Assembly (NCBI GenBank): GCA_022511185.1
Contig: JAFLSA010000002.1
Span: 1-62,604, forward strand
Direction of reading: 5' to 3'
DNA length: 62,604 nucleotides
DNA from: Eubacterium sp.
GTDB lineage: Bacteria; Bacillota; Clostridia; Oscillospirales; Acutalibacteraceae
The notes below the pieces were generated by a model. That model was not told the DNA's origin and did no database searches. It was given only the letters and a program-made list of their open reading frames with translations. The translations under genes and the position numbers were made by a program. The number at the start of each line of letters is the position of its first letter. Within the stretch, counting starts at the first letter, position 1. Below, piece by piece: positions 23,592-31,796 of the stretch.

Positions 23592-24590
23592 TTAAAATGG
23601 TAAATCATCTTCTTCATATACATTTTCTTCAAACTCATCTTCAGTAATACCTAAAATATTTTTAGCTCTTGCCAACAATTGATCATATGTTAATATAGTA
23701 ATTTGGCTATATGCTGAATTCAAAATTCTAAATGCTTTTTGTTTTTCATCATCCCAATCATATGATCTGCCATAAATCAATGTACATCTTGGTTTTACAA
23801 CTTTACATCCTATTTGGTCTCTAAAAGAAGCATCGTTAGTCTTTTGTTCAACGGAATAAATATAGTTTAGACATTGTGTAATTGCTTTAGTTAAAGTTGA
23901 GGATGGAATATAATTATTGTGATCTTTTGAAAGTGCCCAAAAAGGCATTTCGTTAGGTTTTTTTATTTCAACTATATCCACAAAACCATCATAAGATTGC
24001 ATAATATAGTCGGCGATATTATGAGTATCTATATTGCGTTCGTCAACGATTCTCGCAAAGTCAGAACCTAATATCCACTTGTTGTATTCAAACCAATCTT
24101 GCCATGAACTTTCGGGCAAATCTTCTCGCAACATATATTCAAATTCTTCAAGAGATTTTTTCTTATTGATAAAATTAACAGCATAATAAACATCTTTTGT
24201 CAAAATCTCGCTTTCAACAAGAGTCTTTGCGGTTTCTTCACTATTTTGAAGAATTGATTTGAATTGTTCAATCAATTCACTTTGATTGGAATCAACACTT
24301 ATGTATTCGCCTTGCCCAAGAGTTAAAGGCGTATAGTTATCACTAATATATTTTACAAGCGCCTCAAGTTCAGAATTTTTTAACGTTAATTCACTTTTAG
24401 GTGTATTCAATTCTGGTTTGCGATTTCTCACATAATATCTACCGATTTTCAACCCTATATCTATTTTTGATTCATTATTATGATTGATTTTCATTAATAT
24501 AGCTTGAGAATATACCCTTTGTCCTTGATAAAGAATTTTAGGAGTAGCATAAGGAACGCCGTTATTTGAACTTTTTATTTTTTGACTCAT
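23592..24590 (-). CDS. Shedu-type anti-phage nuclease (DUF4263)
   Basis: 332 residues. Shedu proteins are single-gene anti-phage nucleases with a C-terminal PD-(D/E)xK domain. The core is SYDGFVDIVEIKKP (Asp205, Glu208, Lys210), preceded by SSWQDWFEYNKWILG and followed by KAITQCLNYI (Gln239), KPRCTLIYGR and a closing ITILTYDQLL, the DUF4263 layout. The N-terminal ~120 residues are a variable domain that may sense the trigger. The ATG at 24,590 is behind GGAG; a longer frame would overlap the S subunit. It is third in the operon with the restriction-modification genes, 22 nt after the S subunit. Confidence 0.87.
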   Translation of the reverse strand: MSQKIKSSNNGVPYATPKILYQGQRVYSQAILMKINHNNESKIDIGLKIGRYYVRNRKPELNTPKSELTLKNSELEALVKYISDNYTPLTLGQGEYISVDSNQSELIEQFKSILQNSEETAKTLVESEILTKDVYYAVNFINKKKSLEEFEYMLREDLPESSWQDWFEYNKWILGSDFARIVDERNIDTHNIADYIMQSYDGFVDIVEIKKPNEMPFWALSKDHNNYIPSSTLTKAITQCLNYIYSVEQKTNDASFRDQIGCKVVKPRCTLIYGRSYDWDDEKQKAFRILNSAYSQITILTYDQLLARAKNILGITEDEFEENVYEEDDLPF

Positions 24591-24612
24591 ATGTAGACTC
24601 CATGTTTTATTT

Positions 24613-25707
24613 CTAAAGCTTGGCACTAAATGGTAATGATTTGATATAATCTTCCATAAATTGGAAATCTGGCTGTTCGTTATCATCTATTGGTAAGTAT
24701 AATTTTGTTTGTTTTATTAAATCTTTTGTAAAAGCTCTACCAAATACAGGATATCTATATTTTTCTTTGTTCAATAAAGATATAATAAATTCAGCAGTAT
24801 AAACACTTAACCAATCTGCTCTTACTATAATTATATGTGGACCTGTAATAAATTTGTGATTTTGATAAAAAATTGTTGAAGTAGTATCTCCTATAGTTAT
24901 GGCATTGGCTTTTTCTAATCCCACGTAATCTAAAGCCTGCACATATTTAGCTATACCATTGTTTTCGTCTGTTCTTGTAATATATAACACATAACTTTCA
25001 TCAATGGCTTCAACTAAATCAGAAGAATTATAGGACTTTCCATTATATACTTTTGCATTCAAATCTTGTTCTAAGGAAAATAGTTTCCACTTTCTGTCCG
25101 ATAATTTAAGCTTTTTTGAATATTGACATCCCGCATATTGATATTCAAATTTATTTTGATCAATATTGTCTAGATACCAACAGGATTTTTCATACCCATC
25201 TTGTAAAAAATAATCAGGAATTCCTTTAACACTAGAATTTAAGTTTTCTATATATGACTCCATATATTTGTAATCAGGCTCGTTGTTTGAATCAACAGGG
25301 AGTTTTATTTTTGTATTTTTTAATTGTTTCTCAACTGTCCATTTTCTTCCACCATATGAATACATTTCGGCTTCGATCTTAAGTATTTGAATAAGAAAAA
25401 AAGCTAAATTTTTATTTAATGGATATTGTACGGTATCTATTGTGACAATCTTTTCACTTGCAAAAAATGGTTTGCTTTGATAAAAACAAGCGCCAATACT
25501 ACCATCATATGCCAAAGATATAAGATTTCCTTTCCGATTTGCGACATCTACATAAGTTAGAACACCGTTGTTTTCTTTAGTAGTGCTTATATAGGGTATA
25601 TCTCCAGATATCATATTTTTTATATATGATGATTCTCCTCGGTGAATACTAAAATACTTTTCATCACCTAGTAAAAATTCTCCCCATTTACAATTATTTA
25701 ATGACAT
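24613..25707 (-). CDS. Specificity subunit of a BcgI-like restriction-modification system
   Basis: 364 residues in two similar halves, each with a target-recognition domain. The first half has KWGEFLLGDEKYFSI and ends KQLKNTKIKLPVDSNNEPDYKY; the second has KWKLFSLEQDL and ends DLIKQTKLYLPIDDNEQPDFQF. The repeated LP-D-N-E/QPD-(Y/F) ends are typical of BcgI-type B subunits, which read a split DNA site. The ATG at 25,707 lies one base after the stop of the A subunit, behind GGAG, so expression is coupled. Confidence 0.87.
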   Translation of the reverse strand: MSLNNCKWGEFLLGDEKYFSIHRGESSYIKNMISGDIPYISTTKENNGVLTYVDVANRKGNLISLAYDGSIGACFYQSKPFFASEKIVTIDTVQYPLNKNLAFFLIQILKIEAEMYSYGGRKWTVEKQLKNTKIKLPVDSNNEPDYKYMESYIENLNSSVKGIPDYFLQDGYEKSCWYLDNIDQNKFEYQYAGCQYSKKLKLSDRKWKLFSLEQDLNAKVYNGKSYNSSDLVEAIDESYVLYITRTDENNGIAKYVQALDYVGLEKANAITIGDTTSTIFYQNHKFITGPHIIIVRADWLSVYTAEFIISLLNKEKYRYPVFGRAFTKDLIKQTKLYLPIDDNEQPDFQFMEDYIKSLPFSAKL

Positions 25708-25708
25708 A

Positions 25709-28087
25709 CTAATTCTCCAATAATCCATTTTCATCCATGTATTTGAACAAAGCATATTTTTTTAGAGTTATTTCAAAATCACTATCAGAAAGATTTGAAT
25801 AATCTGTTTCAATATATGCTTCTGCTAACGCTTCATCACAAATAGATATTTTTTTCTTTAACCAAATATATTGGTTTGGTGCGGCAGTACCATCTATTTG
25901 ATCAACCCATTCTTTTCTTATGCAATTCCACGCACCCGAATCTTTTCGACCATTATGTGGAATAACCTTAAATCCATCATCTTGCCATCTTGCGAAGAAG
26001 ACAGATTTATCTTCATCGTGCTTATAGTGAGCCTTAAATACCATAATGCAGGTTGCGGTTCCAACATGACTATCAAAAAACACATTTGCTGGCATTGTCA
26101 TACAAGCTAATAAAGTGTGGTGTTGTAAAATTTCAGCCCTTAATTTTTCGCCACTGTTTCCAGCACAGGACATCGGAACAATTGCAATACCTATACCTCC
26201 GTCTTTTAGATAGTGCAACATTGCAGCTACAAAATCCAATTCGTCTTGCCCCTTGGAAAAAACAACCTCATCCATTCGAGTATCTTCAAGTTCTTTGTTT
26301 GTTCTTTCAATTAATATCTTTTGTTTCTCAATATTGGCCTGTATTTTTTTTATTTCGACTTCGGTTACTCTACTATCTTTTTTCTTTGCTTGGGATAATT
26401 TTTTCTTTAATACATTGATTTTACCTTCATATTCCTCTTTTCTTTTAATAATCTCATAATTTTGAGATGATGAGTTATCTTTTTTATCAAGCGAATATGG
26501 TGGATTGATCATAGCAATATCTATATCACCAAAACTTGCTAATGCTTCATGAAGTGGTATTTTGTCGTTATCATTCAAATATGTTTTTCCACTATCGTCA
26601 ACAGGTGCATAAGAGTCGACTAATAATGAGGAACAATTAAACAAATTCGATTTTCCGTCGCCATGAAATCTCATGTTCGCATAAGCTAATGCATACATTG
26701 ATGGGTCTCTTTCAACACCAATAAGACTATTCTTTTGGGCTGAACTATACTTATTGTTTTTCTCTGTTTCGCTTATTTTTTGTGCGGAAATATTTTCTTT
26801 AATTCTGGCTAATGCAGAAATTAAAAACGCTCCTGTACCACAGCATATATCTAATACTTTTGTTGTCTCGGTCAGTTTTTTGTCAGAATAGTATTCAGCA
26901 ATATCACAAAACAACTCTGTTATATGCTTTGGAGTTAGCACAATGCCTTTTTCTTTTGCATTACCCTTTGTAAATCGTAGGAAAGTAGTATAAAATTCTC
27001 CCATTACATCAATGCCAGAATAATGTTCTAATATCTCTATTACATTTTCATAAAGAGAGTAAATACAGCGAGATAATACTGTATCTCCATCTGTAAAGTC
27101 TCGGTTTTCGCCTTTTGGCGCTCTTAGTAATTCATCCTTTGACAGTAAATTATTATAGAACTTTCTTAATGCGGTTCTCTTACCTTTCGGTATTTTGTCA
27201 ATATCCCAAATACCTCTAACATAATCATCTTCATATTCATTACCATCACCATACAAAGCTGCCTTCAACATTTTTACAGAACTTCTGCCTATTGAATCGG
27301 AGAGCATTCTTTTTGATTTTGCCACCCTTTTTCCATCAATAGCCGATTTCGTATCTTTGTATAGTTTTGATTCGTGGTTAGTCAACCCTAAAATGATAGC
27401 AGAAACAAATCCAGCTTTAGAATTATCTTCAATCCCGTTTGCCCTCAAAAAATTCGCACAAGATAAAGTATATCTTCTTAATTCTTTTTTTACTTCAGCT
27501 TCTGTTTCGGCAAATCTTTCTAATACAATATCTATATCTTTTTCATACTGATTAATTGAAGGGATGTCGTCTTCCAATGTACCATCTGTTATAATTTCAA
27601 TATCTGATACTTCTGCATTTTTAGGCCAAACAAAAGACGTTATCCTGCTTTTTATATTGGTTTGTCCTGAAATAGCAATCGCAACAACATCATAGTTGTC
27701 TGATAAAAAAGAAGCGTACCATAACGCACCATCAATTGCATATTTTTCTGTATCATCTGACGAGCCAAACCCATTCAATTTATACTCTTCAATATTTGAA
27801 TACCTACTATGCTCATTTGTCTCTGCTTTACATTCGATAACTATAATTACATTAGAATTATCTTTAACAACCATAAAATCTGGAGTGCCTTTATTTCCCA
27901 TAGTTTGCTTTTTGCTAGCTTTGGAAAAAACATCGGAAATCCAGTTATAGTCAGTTCCTTTATAACTATCTTCTTTGAACCAAGTGATGCCATCTACTTT
28001 ATTATTTTGCTTAGATGGATAGTCAGGTATCTCGCTTAACATATCTGCAGTAAGTCCCTTTGTTGTTTCTTCGCTTGCTTTACTCAT
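25709..28087 (-). CDS. BcgI-like restriction-methylation A subunit (nuclease + N6-adenine methylase)
   Basis: 792 residues combining cutting and methylating parts. The N-terminal PD-(D/E)xK nuclease has GTPDFMVV (Asp70) and IECKAE (Glu85, Lys87). A helical linker leads to an N6-adenine methyltransferase with AdoMet motif VLDICCGTGAF (413-421) and catalytic NPPY (528-531). A coiled-coil insertion (about 540-600) lies after NPPY. No ATPase/translocase gene is nearby, so this is not a type I HsdR/M/S set; it fits type IIB/BcgI-like enzymes, in which this A subunit works with the S-type protein encoded next. First gene of the operon with the S subunit and Shedu. Confidence 0.88.
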   Translation of the reverse strand: MSKASEETTKGLTADMLSEIPDYPSKQNNKVDGITWFKEDSYKGTDYNWISDVFSKASKKQTMGNKGTPDFMVVKDNSNVIIVIECKAETNEHSRYSNIEEYKLNGFGSSDDTEKYAIDGALWYASFLSDNYDVVAIAISGQTNIKSRITSFVWPKNAEVSDIEIITDGTLEDDIPSINQYEKDIDIVLERFAETEAEVKKELRRYTLSCANFLRANGIEDNSKAGFVSAIILGLTNHESKLYKDTKSAIDGKRVAKSKRMLSDSIGRSSVKMLKAALYGDGNEYEDDYVRGIWDIDKIPKGKRTALRKFYNNLLSKDELLRAPKGENRDFTDGDTVLSRCIYSLYENVIEILEHYSGIDVMGEFYTTFLRFTKGNAKEKGIVLTPKHITELFCDIAEYYSDKKLTETTKVLDICCGTGAFLISALARIKENISAQKISETEKNNKYSSAQKNSLIGVERDPSMYALAYANMRFHGDGKSNLFNCSSLLVDSYAPVDDSGKTYLNDNDKIPLHEALASFGDIDIAMINPPYSLDKKDNSSSQNYEIIKRKEEYEGKINVLKKKLSQAKKKDSRVTEVEIKKIQANIEKQKILIERTNKELEDTRMDEVVFSKGQDELDFVAAMLHYLKDGGIGIAIVPMSCAGNSGEKLRAEILQHHTLLACMTMPANVFFDSHVGTATCIMVFKAHYKHDEDKSVFFARWQDDGFKVIPHNGRKDSGAWNCIRKEWVDQIDGTAAPNQYIWLKKKISICDEALAEAYIETDYSNLSDSDFEITLKKYALFKYMDENGLLEN

Positions 28088-28140
28088 TTTAAATCTCCTT
28101 GTTTTCGCTCTTTTTTATTTAATAATCTATGATTAACCAA

Positions 28141-28307
28141 TTAACTTTTATCATCAAACTCTGTGAATGCTTTTTCAACAAGAATTTTCATTGTATGAAT
28201 CATGGTTTGAAAATCAGTCATAACGTTATATCTTTTTAGCAAAAGCTTGCCATTTCTTTTGTTTTATTCTTTAATCTTTCGAGAATAGAAGAAGCTTTAT
28301 CAGCCAT
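28141..28307 (-). pseudogene. AbiEii toxin gene with the middle deleted
   Basis: The ATG at 28,307 overlaps the end of abiEi by eight bases, the usual abiEi-abiEii junction. It encodes MADKASSILERLKNKTKEMA, the typical start of AbiEii nucleotidyltransferase toxins, then stops after ~23 codons. A second frame continues with LKRYNVMTDFQTMIHTMK and ends at 28,141, which looks like a later AbiEii segment joined out of frame. The nucleotidyltransferase core (GG-x9-D-x-D region) is missing, so the toxin is dead. Confidence 0.7.
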
Positions 28308-28902
28308 TAAGCAGCACTCCCATAAGCTCAGTAACCTTTTTATAAACTTTTAATTGCTTTGCGTATTTTGATAGATTTGCTAAATTTTTCTTATCATCAG
28401 TAATATAGGCGTTAATTGCTTTGTTGAAAATCTCGCTGTCGAGTTGGTTTTTGTATTTAAAGCAATCGCAAATTGTTCGCTCACGGTCATACACATTAAG
28501 CGTAAATCCATTAAAATCATCTGTCGTTTTGCCTATTTCAAAAAGTTCATTTTGAATGTAATAAGCCTTTATTGGCACTTCATCAATTTTTAATTTGCTT
28601 CGTGAAATTGTTCTTGGTACAGCAATATTCCATTCTCTTGGTACATAATCGCTATAACCATAGTGAAACAGAGCAGAGTGAACACAAACAATTCCTTCAG
28701 GCAAAAGGGTAGATAAGATTTGTTCTTCAGATATATTTGTTTCTGACAGTCTATAATATCCATGCTTTACTCTTTCAATAAAAGAGTTATCGACTAAATT
28801 TGTAATATCAGATTTGGTAAGTCCTGCATTTATAAGGTCAGCCGTTTTTATAATTCCACCTGATTTCTCAATTGCATTTTTAGCAATATCCCTTTTGTTC
28901 AT
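28300..28902 (-). CDS. abiEi: AbiEi-type antitoxin/transcription repressor
   Basis: 200 residues. AbiEi proteins are the antitoxins of type IV AbiE systems: a winged-helix N-terminal domain represses the operon and a C-terminal domain counters the toxin. Seen here are KSGGIIKTADLINAGLT (helix-turn-helix, about 14-30), ERVKHGYYRL (wing), the HSALFHYGYSD core and VYDRERTICDCFKYKN. Length is normal. The partner toxin gene downstream is broken, leaving the antitoxin as an orphan that may still regulate its own promoter and the divergent acetyltransferase. Confidence 0.88.
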   Translation of the reverse strand: MNKRDIAKNAIEKSGGIIKTADLINAGLTKSDITNLVDNSFIERVKHGYYRLSETNISEEQILSTLLPEGIVCVHSALFHYGYSDYVPREWNIAVPRTISRSKLKIDEVPIKAYYIQNELFEIGKTTDDFNGFTLNVYDRERTICDCFKYKNQLDSEIFNKAINAYITDDKKNLANLSKYAKQLKVYKKVTELMGVLLNG

Positions 28903-28917
28903 AGTTCACCAACTTTC

Positions 28918-29016
28918 AATACACAAATTAAAAAAAGCTGTGTATCAAAAGTATAATAACAAAAATATACAAAAAAATCAATACTTTTAATACACAAATT
29001 AAGAGTACTGTGTATT
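28918..29016. promoter_or_regulatory. Two AbiEi-type operators
   Basis: AATACACA-N13-TGTGTAT (28,918-28,945) and AATACACA-N12-TGTGTATT (28,989-29,016) are near-identical inverted repeats whose centres lie 71 bp apart. The arms extend outward to ACTTT(C/T)AATACACA with one or two mismatches. Known AbiEi repressors bind two such repeats in their own promoter, which matches this layout. Confidence 0.75.
28953..28981 (-). promoter_or_regulatory. abiEi promoter
   Basis: On the minus strand TTGATT (28,981-28,976), a 17-nt spacer and TATTAT (28,958-28,953). It lies exactly between the two operators. Confidence 0.7.
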
Positions 29017-29043
29017 GAAAGTATTGAAGAATTATAGTATATT
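29015..29043 (+). promoter_or_regulatory. Promoter of the divergent acetyltransferase gene
   Basis: TTGAAA (29,015-29,020), a 17-nt spacer and TATATT (29,038-29,043). The -35 overlaps the right arm of the second operator, so AbiEi could control this gene too. Confidence 0.6.
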
Positions 29044-29096
29044 AGATAATGAAAAACATTTTACTTGATATACGAATAGAATCTAAGGATAAAGCT

Positions 29097-29576
29097 ATGA
29101 ATGTTGAAATAAGACTCGCAGAAATTCAAGAACTCAGTTTGATATACGAATTTTATAGAGTAGTATGTACTGCATTAGAAAATGAAATATATACACCTTT
29201 ATGGCAAATTGATAATTATCCTTGCATTGAAGATATAAAAAATCATATTAACAATGAAGATATGTACATTGCTATATATGATAACCAAATCGTTGGCGCA
29301 ATGGCTATAGCAAATCATAATGATTATTCATCTGTACATTTATTAACTGTTCATCCTGATTATCGAAAACAACATTTAGCTGAAAGTATGATTAAGAAAT
29401 TGTTTCAAATTGCAGATGAACGAAAAAATCATAAGATTATCCTTGATGTTGTTAAAGACAATTTACCTGCGGAAAAGCTCTATAATAAATTTGGATTTGA
29501 GTTTACAGGTGAAAAATATGAATTAATTGAGAGAATTGGTAATGTGTGTTTTAACACTTATGAGTATTTGACTTAA
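29097..29576 (+). CDS. GNAT acetyltransferase (element cargo)
   Basis: 159 residues. The GNAT fold is shown by AIYDNQIVGAMAI (about 59-71), LLTVHPDYRKQHLAESMI (acetyl-CoA loop, about 82-99) and PAEKLYNKFGFEFTGE (about 127-142). The acceptor substrate is unknown. The ATG at 29,097 has AAGGA upstream; a longer frame from 29,049 has no ribosome site. It is the last gene before the right att site and is divergent from abiEi. It might modify a toxin or a translation component, but nothing in the sequence shows this. Confidence 0.8.
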   Translation: MNVEIRLAEIQELSLIYEFYRVVCTALENEIYTPLWQIDNYPCIEDIKNHINNEDMYIAIYDNQIVGAMAIANHNDYSSVHLLTVHPDYRKQHLAESMIKKLFQIADERKNHKIILDVVKDNLPAEKLYNKFGFEFTGEKYELIERIGNVCFNTYEYLT

Positions 29577-29631
29577 TAAAGAATCATATTTAAGTAAATA
29601 GATGGTTTGAATAGTTATACGCATTGTTGCA

Positions 29632-29653
29632 TAAGCAACGCACAAGTAACAAA
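29632..29653 (+). repeat. Two phased 11-bp repeats, probable right integrase arm sites
   Basis: TAAGCAACGCA and CAAGTAACAAA in direct tandem, matching the three units at the left end. An 11-bp inverted repeat shared by the two ends (12,827-12,837 and 29,663-29,673) lies nearby. Confidence 0.65.
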
Positions 29654-29697
29654 AATAAAAAGAAACCCTGTAAAATAGGGCGTTTGAGGGTGGTCGG

Positions 29698-29715
29698 AGT
29701 TCTCAAAGAGATAAT
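29698..29715 (+). repeat. Right attachment site (direct repeat)
   Basis: Identical to 12,775-12,792. Chromosomal sequence resumes at 29,716. Confidence 0.92.
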
Positions 29716-29727
29716 TTGTCTATTCGG

Positions 29728-29757
29728 ATACGCTCCTTTTCACAGGAGCGTATTTTT
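29728..29757 (+). terminator. Displaced rpsI terminator
   Basis: ATACGCTCCT (29,728-29,737) pairs with AGGAGCGTAT (29,744-29,753), then T. It starts 13 nt after the att repeat, so before insertion it would have followed the rpsI stop directly. Confidence 0.88.
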
Positions 29758-29792
29758 ATCATGTGTTTTTGATAAAAGGAACGGTGATTAAT

Positions 29793-30380
29793 ATGACTGA
29801 AATCGAAATGATGCCGCCATTAAAACATTGCGGAACAAAAACATTAAAAACAGAAAGATTGATACTGCGACAATTTGTAAAAGAAGATTATAAGGATATG
29901 TTTAAATGGGCAAGCAACCCCGAGGTTGTAAAGTATTTATCCTATAATCCACATAAGACTTCTGATGAAACAAAGGAAATACTTAAATGTTGGATTAAAG
30001 GCTATAGCAATCCAAACGAATATAACTGGGCAATTGAGTTTAACGGCAGATGTATAGGAAATATCAGCACAGTTCTTCAGGATGACGAATGCTACTCTTG
30101 CCATCTCGGCTGGCAGATTGATATTGACTGCTGGAACAAGGGCATAATGACAGAGGCGGCAAGGGCAGTTGTTGATTTCCTTTTCGGTGAAGTTGGTTAT
30201 GACAGAATCACCTCAGGTCACGATACAAGGAATATCGGCTCTGGCAGAGTAATGCAGAAAATCGGAATGACGCTTGAAGGCACATTCCGCAGATGTTGTT
30301 ATCAAAAGGACGGCAGTATAGGCGATAAAAACTGCTATGCAATACTAAAATCAGATTGGAAAAAGATGAAAGTAGAATAG
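29793..30380 (+). CDS. GNAT acetyltransferase, RimJ/RimL type
   Basis: 195 residues. KTERLILRQFVKEDYKDMF near the N-terminus, the central CHLGWQIDIDCWNKGIMTEA and IGSGRVMQKIGMTLEGTFR are typical of RimJ/RimL-like N-acetyltransferases that modify protein N-termini or small amines. The ATG at 29,793 is chosen over a GTG at 29,763; AAAGGAAC lies upstream but at a long distance, and a GTG at 29,784 is an alternative. It is chromosomal, just outside the mobile element. Confidence 0.87.
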   Translation: MTEIEMMPPLKHCGTKTLKTERLILRQFVKEDYKDMFKWASNPEVVKYLSYNPHKTSDETKEILKCWIKGYSNPNEYNWAIEFNGRCIGNISTVLQDDECYSCHLGWQIDIDCWNKGIMTEAARAVVDFLFGEVGYDRITSGHDTRNIGSGRVMQKIGMTLEGTFRRCCYQKDGSIGDKNCYAILKSDWKKMKVE

Positions 30381-30423
30381 CATTCTTAGATTATAAGGTT
30401 AATTAATTTGAATATACATTTAC

Positions 30424-30452
30424 ACTCCGAGAGAATCGTCTCGGAGTTTTTT
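30424..30452 (+). terminator. Terminator
   Basis: ACTCCGAGA (30,424-30,432) and TCTCGGAGT (30,439-30,447) form a perfect stem, followed by a T run. Confidence 0.9.
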
Positions 30453-30530
30453 GTTTTAATTACTCATTTATATTGCAGATGGATTTTTGTTATGATAGTA
30501 TAAGTTTAATAAATGTTTTTGGAGATATTG

Positions 30531-31724
30531 ATGAGACAAGACGCAAAACAAAGCTACAACAAGACGATATATGCCTGCTTTACAGGGTACATTGTACAGG
30601 CAGTTATCAATAATTTTTTACCGCTTTTATTCATAACCTTTCAGAAAAGCTATGATATCCCTTTAAGTCAGATAACAATGCTTGTGACGATCAACTTTTT
30701 AGTTCAGCTTCTGGTTGATTTACTGTCCGCAAAGGTGATAGATAAAATCGGCTACAAAAAGAGCATTATAGCGGCACACATTTTTTCTGCTGCAGGTCTG
30801 ATACTTTTACCTATTCTGCCAGGCGCTTTGCCGAATGCGTTTGCAGGAGTTTTGATTTGCGTAATAATCTATGCAATAGGCGGAGGAATTATAGAGGTTC
30901 TGATAAGCCCGATAGTCGAAAGCTGTCCGACAGATAACAAGGAAAAGGCTATGAGCCTGCTGCACTCCTTTTACTGCTGGGGACACGTTGGCGTTGTGCT
31001 GATTTCAACAGTATTTTTCAAGCTGTTCGGTATTGAAAGCTGGAAAATTCTTGCGCTAATCTGGGCAATTCTCCCTATTGCAAATGCGGTATTATTCAGC
31101 CGAGTTCCCATTGCGCCGTTGATTGAGGAGGGCGAAAAGGGACTATCTTTAAAAGAGCTCTTTTCCAAAAAAATCTTTTGGATAATGCTTTTAATGATGA
31201 TTTGCGCAGGTGCAGGCGAGCAGTCAATCAGTCAATGGGCGTCTACCTTTGCCGAGCAGGGACTCGGCGTTTCAAAAACAATCGGAGACTTGGCAGGGCC
31301 TATGGCGTTTGCCGTATTAATGGGTACTTCAAGGGCATTTTACGGAAAATACGGCGACAGAATAAATTTAGATAAATTTATGATAGGCAGCGGAATACTG
31401 TGTATCATCTCTTACCTTTGTATCGCTTTAATCAACTCCCCTGTTATCAGCCTTATTGCGTGTGCAGTCTGCGGACTATCGGTAGGTATTATGTGGCCGG
31501 GCAGCTTCAGCAAGGCTTCTGCTGCGATAACAAGAGGCGGTACGGCAATGTTTGCGCTTCTCGCCCTCGGCGGAGATTTGGGCTGTTCGGCAGGTCCTAC
31601 TTTAGTAGGTATGATTTCAAGCAAATTCAACGATAACTTAAAAATGGGTATTCTTTTTGCAGTGATTTTCCCTGCTCTTCTCGTCATCTGCACTATCATC
31701 TGCAAACGCCAAAAATCAATATAA
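30531..31724 (+). CDS. MFS transporter (sugar permease-like)
   Basis: 397 residues with about twelve hydrophobic segments. The loop between segments 2 and 3, DLLSAKVIDKIGYKKS, is the MFS signature A. The N-terminal NNFLPLLFITFQKSYDIPL and the overall layout resemble FucP-like sugar permeases of gut Firmicutes. Substrate unknown. GGAG seven bases before the ATG at 30,531 supports that start over the in-frame ATG at 30,513. It ends 72 nt before the ClC gene. Confidence 0.85.
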   Translation: MRQDAKQSYNKTIYACFTGYIVQAVINNFLPLLFITFQKSYDIPLSQITMLVTINFLVQLLVDLLSAKVIDKIGYKKSIIAAHIFSAAGLILLPILPGALPNAFAGVLICVIIYAIGGGIIEVLISPIVESCPTDNKEKAMSLLHSFYCWGHVGVVLISTVFFKLFGIESWKILALIWAILPIANAVLFSRVPIAPLIEEGEKGLSLKELFSKKIFWIMLLMMICAGAGEQSISQWASTFAEQGLGVSKTIGDLAGPMAFAVLMGTSRAFYGKYGDRINLDKFMIGSGILCIISYLCIALINSPVISLIACAVCGLSVGIMWPGSFSKASAAITRGGTAMFALLALGGDLGCSAGPTLVGMISSKFNDNLKMGILFAVIFPALLVICTIICKRQKSI

Positions 31725-31796
31725 GATAAAAAATGCTTGCTTAATTCTATAAATATTTATATACTGAATATAGAATAAGTTTTACGGCACAATACA

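Larger units (their letters stand above)
12775..29715. mobile_element. Integrative mobilizable element inserted at the 3' end of rpsI
   Basis: A ~16.9 kb element bounded by an 18-bp direct repeat (12,775-12,792 and 29,698-29,715). The left copy is the end of rpsI; the right copy is followed by a terminator that fits as the old rpsI terminator. A tyrosine integrase reads toward the left end, and 11-bp repeats near both ends look like integrase arm sites. It encodes MobC, a relaxase and an oriT-like region but no coupling protein or type IV secretion genes, so it would need a helper to transfer. TnpV and TnpW relatives link it to Tn4451-type elements. The cargo is mainly anti-phage defence and is more AT-rich than the flanking chromosome. 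Confidence 0.9.

Noticed and set aside
23592-28087. A classical type I restriction system.
   Set aside because: There is no HsdR-type translocase; the nuclease is fused to the methylase, which fits BcgI-like enzymes.
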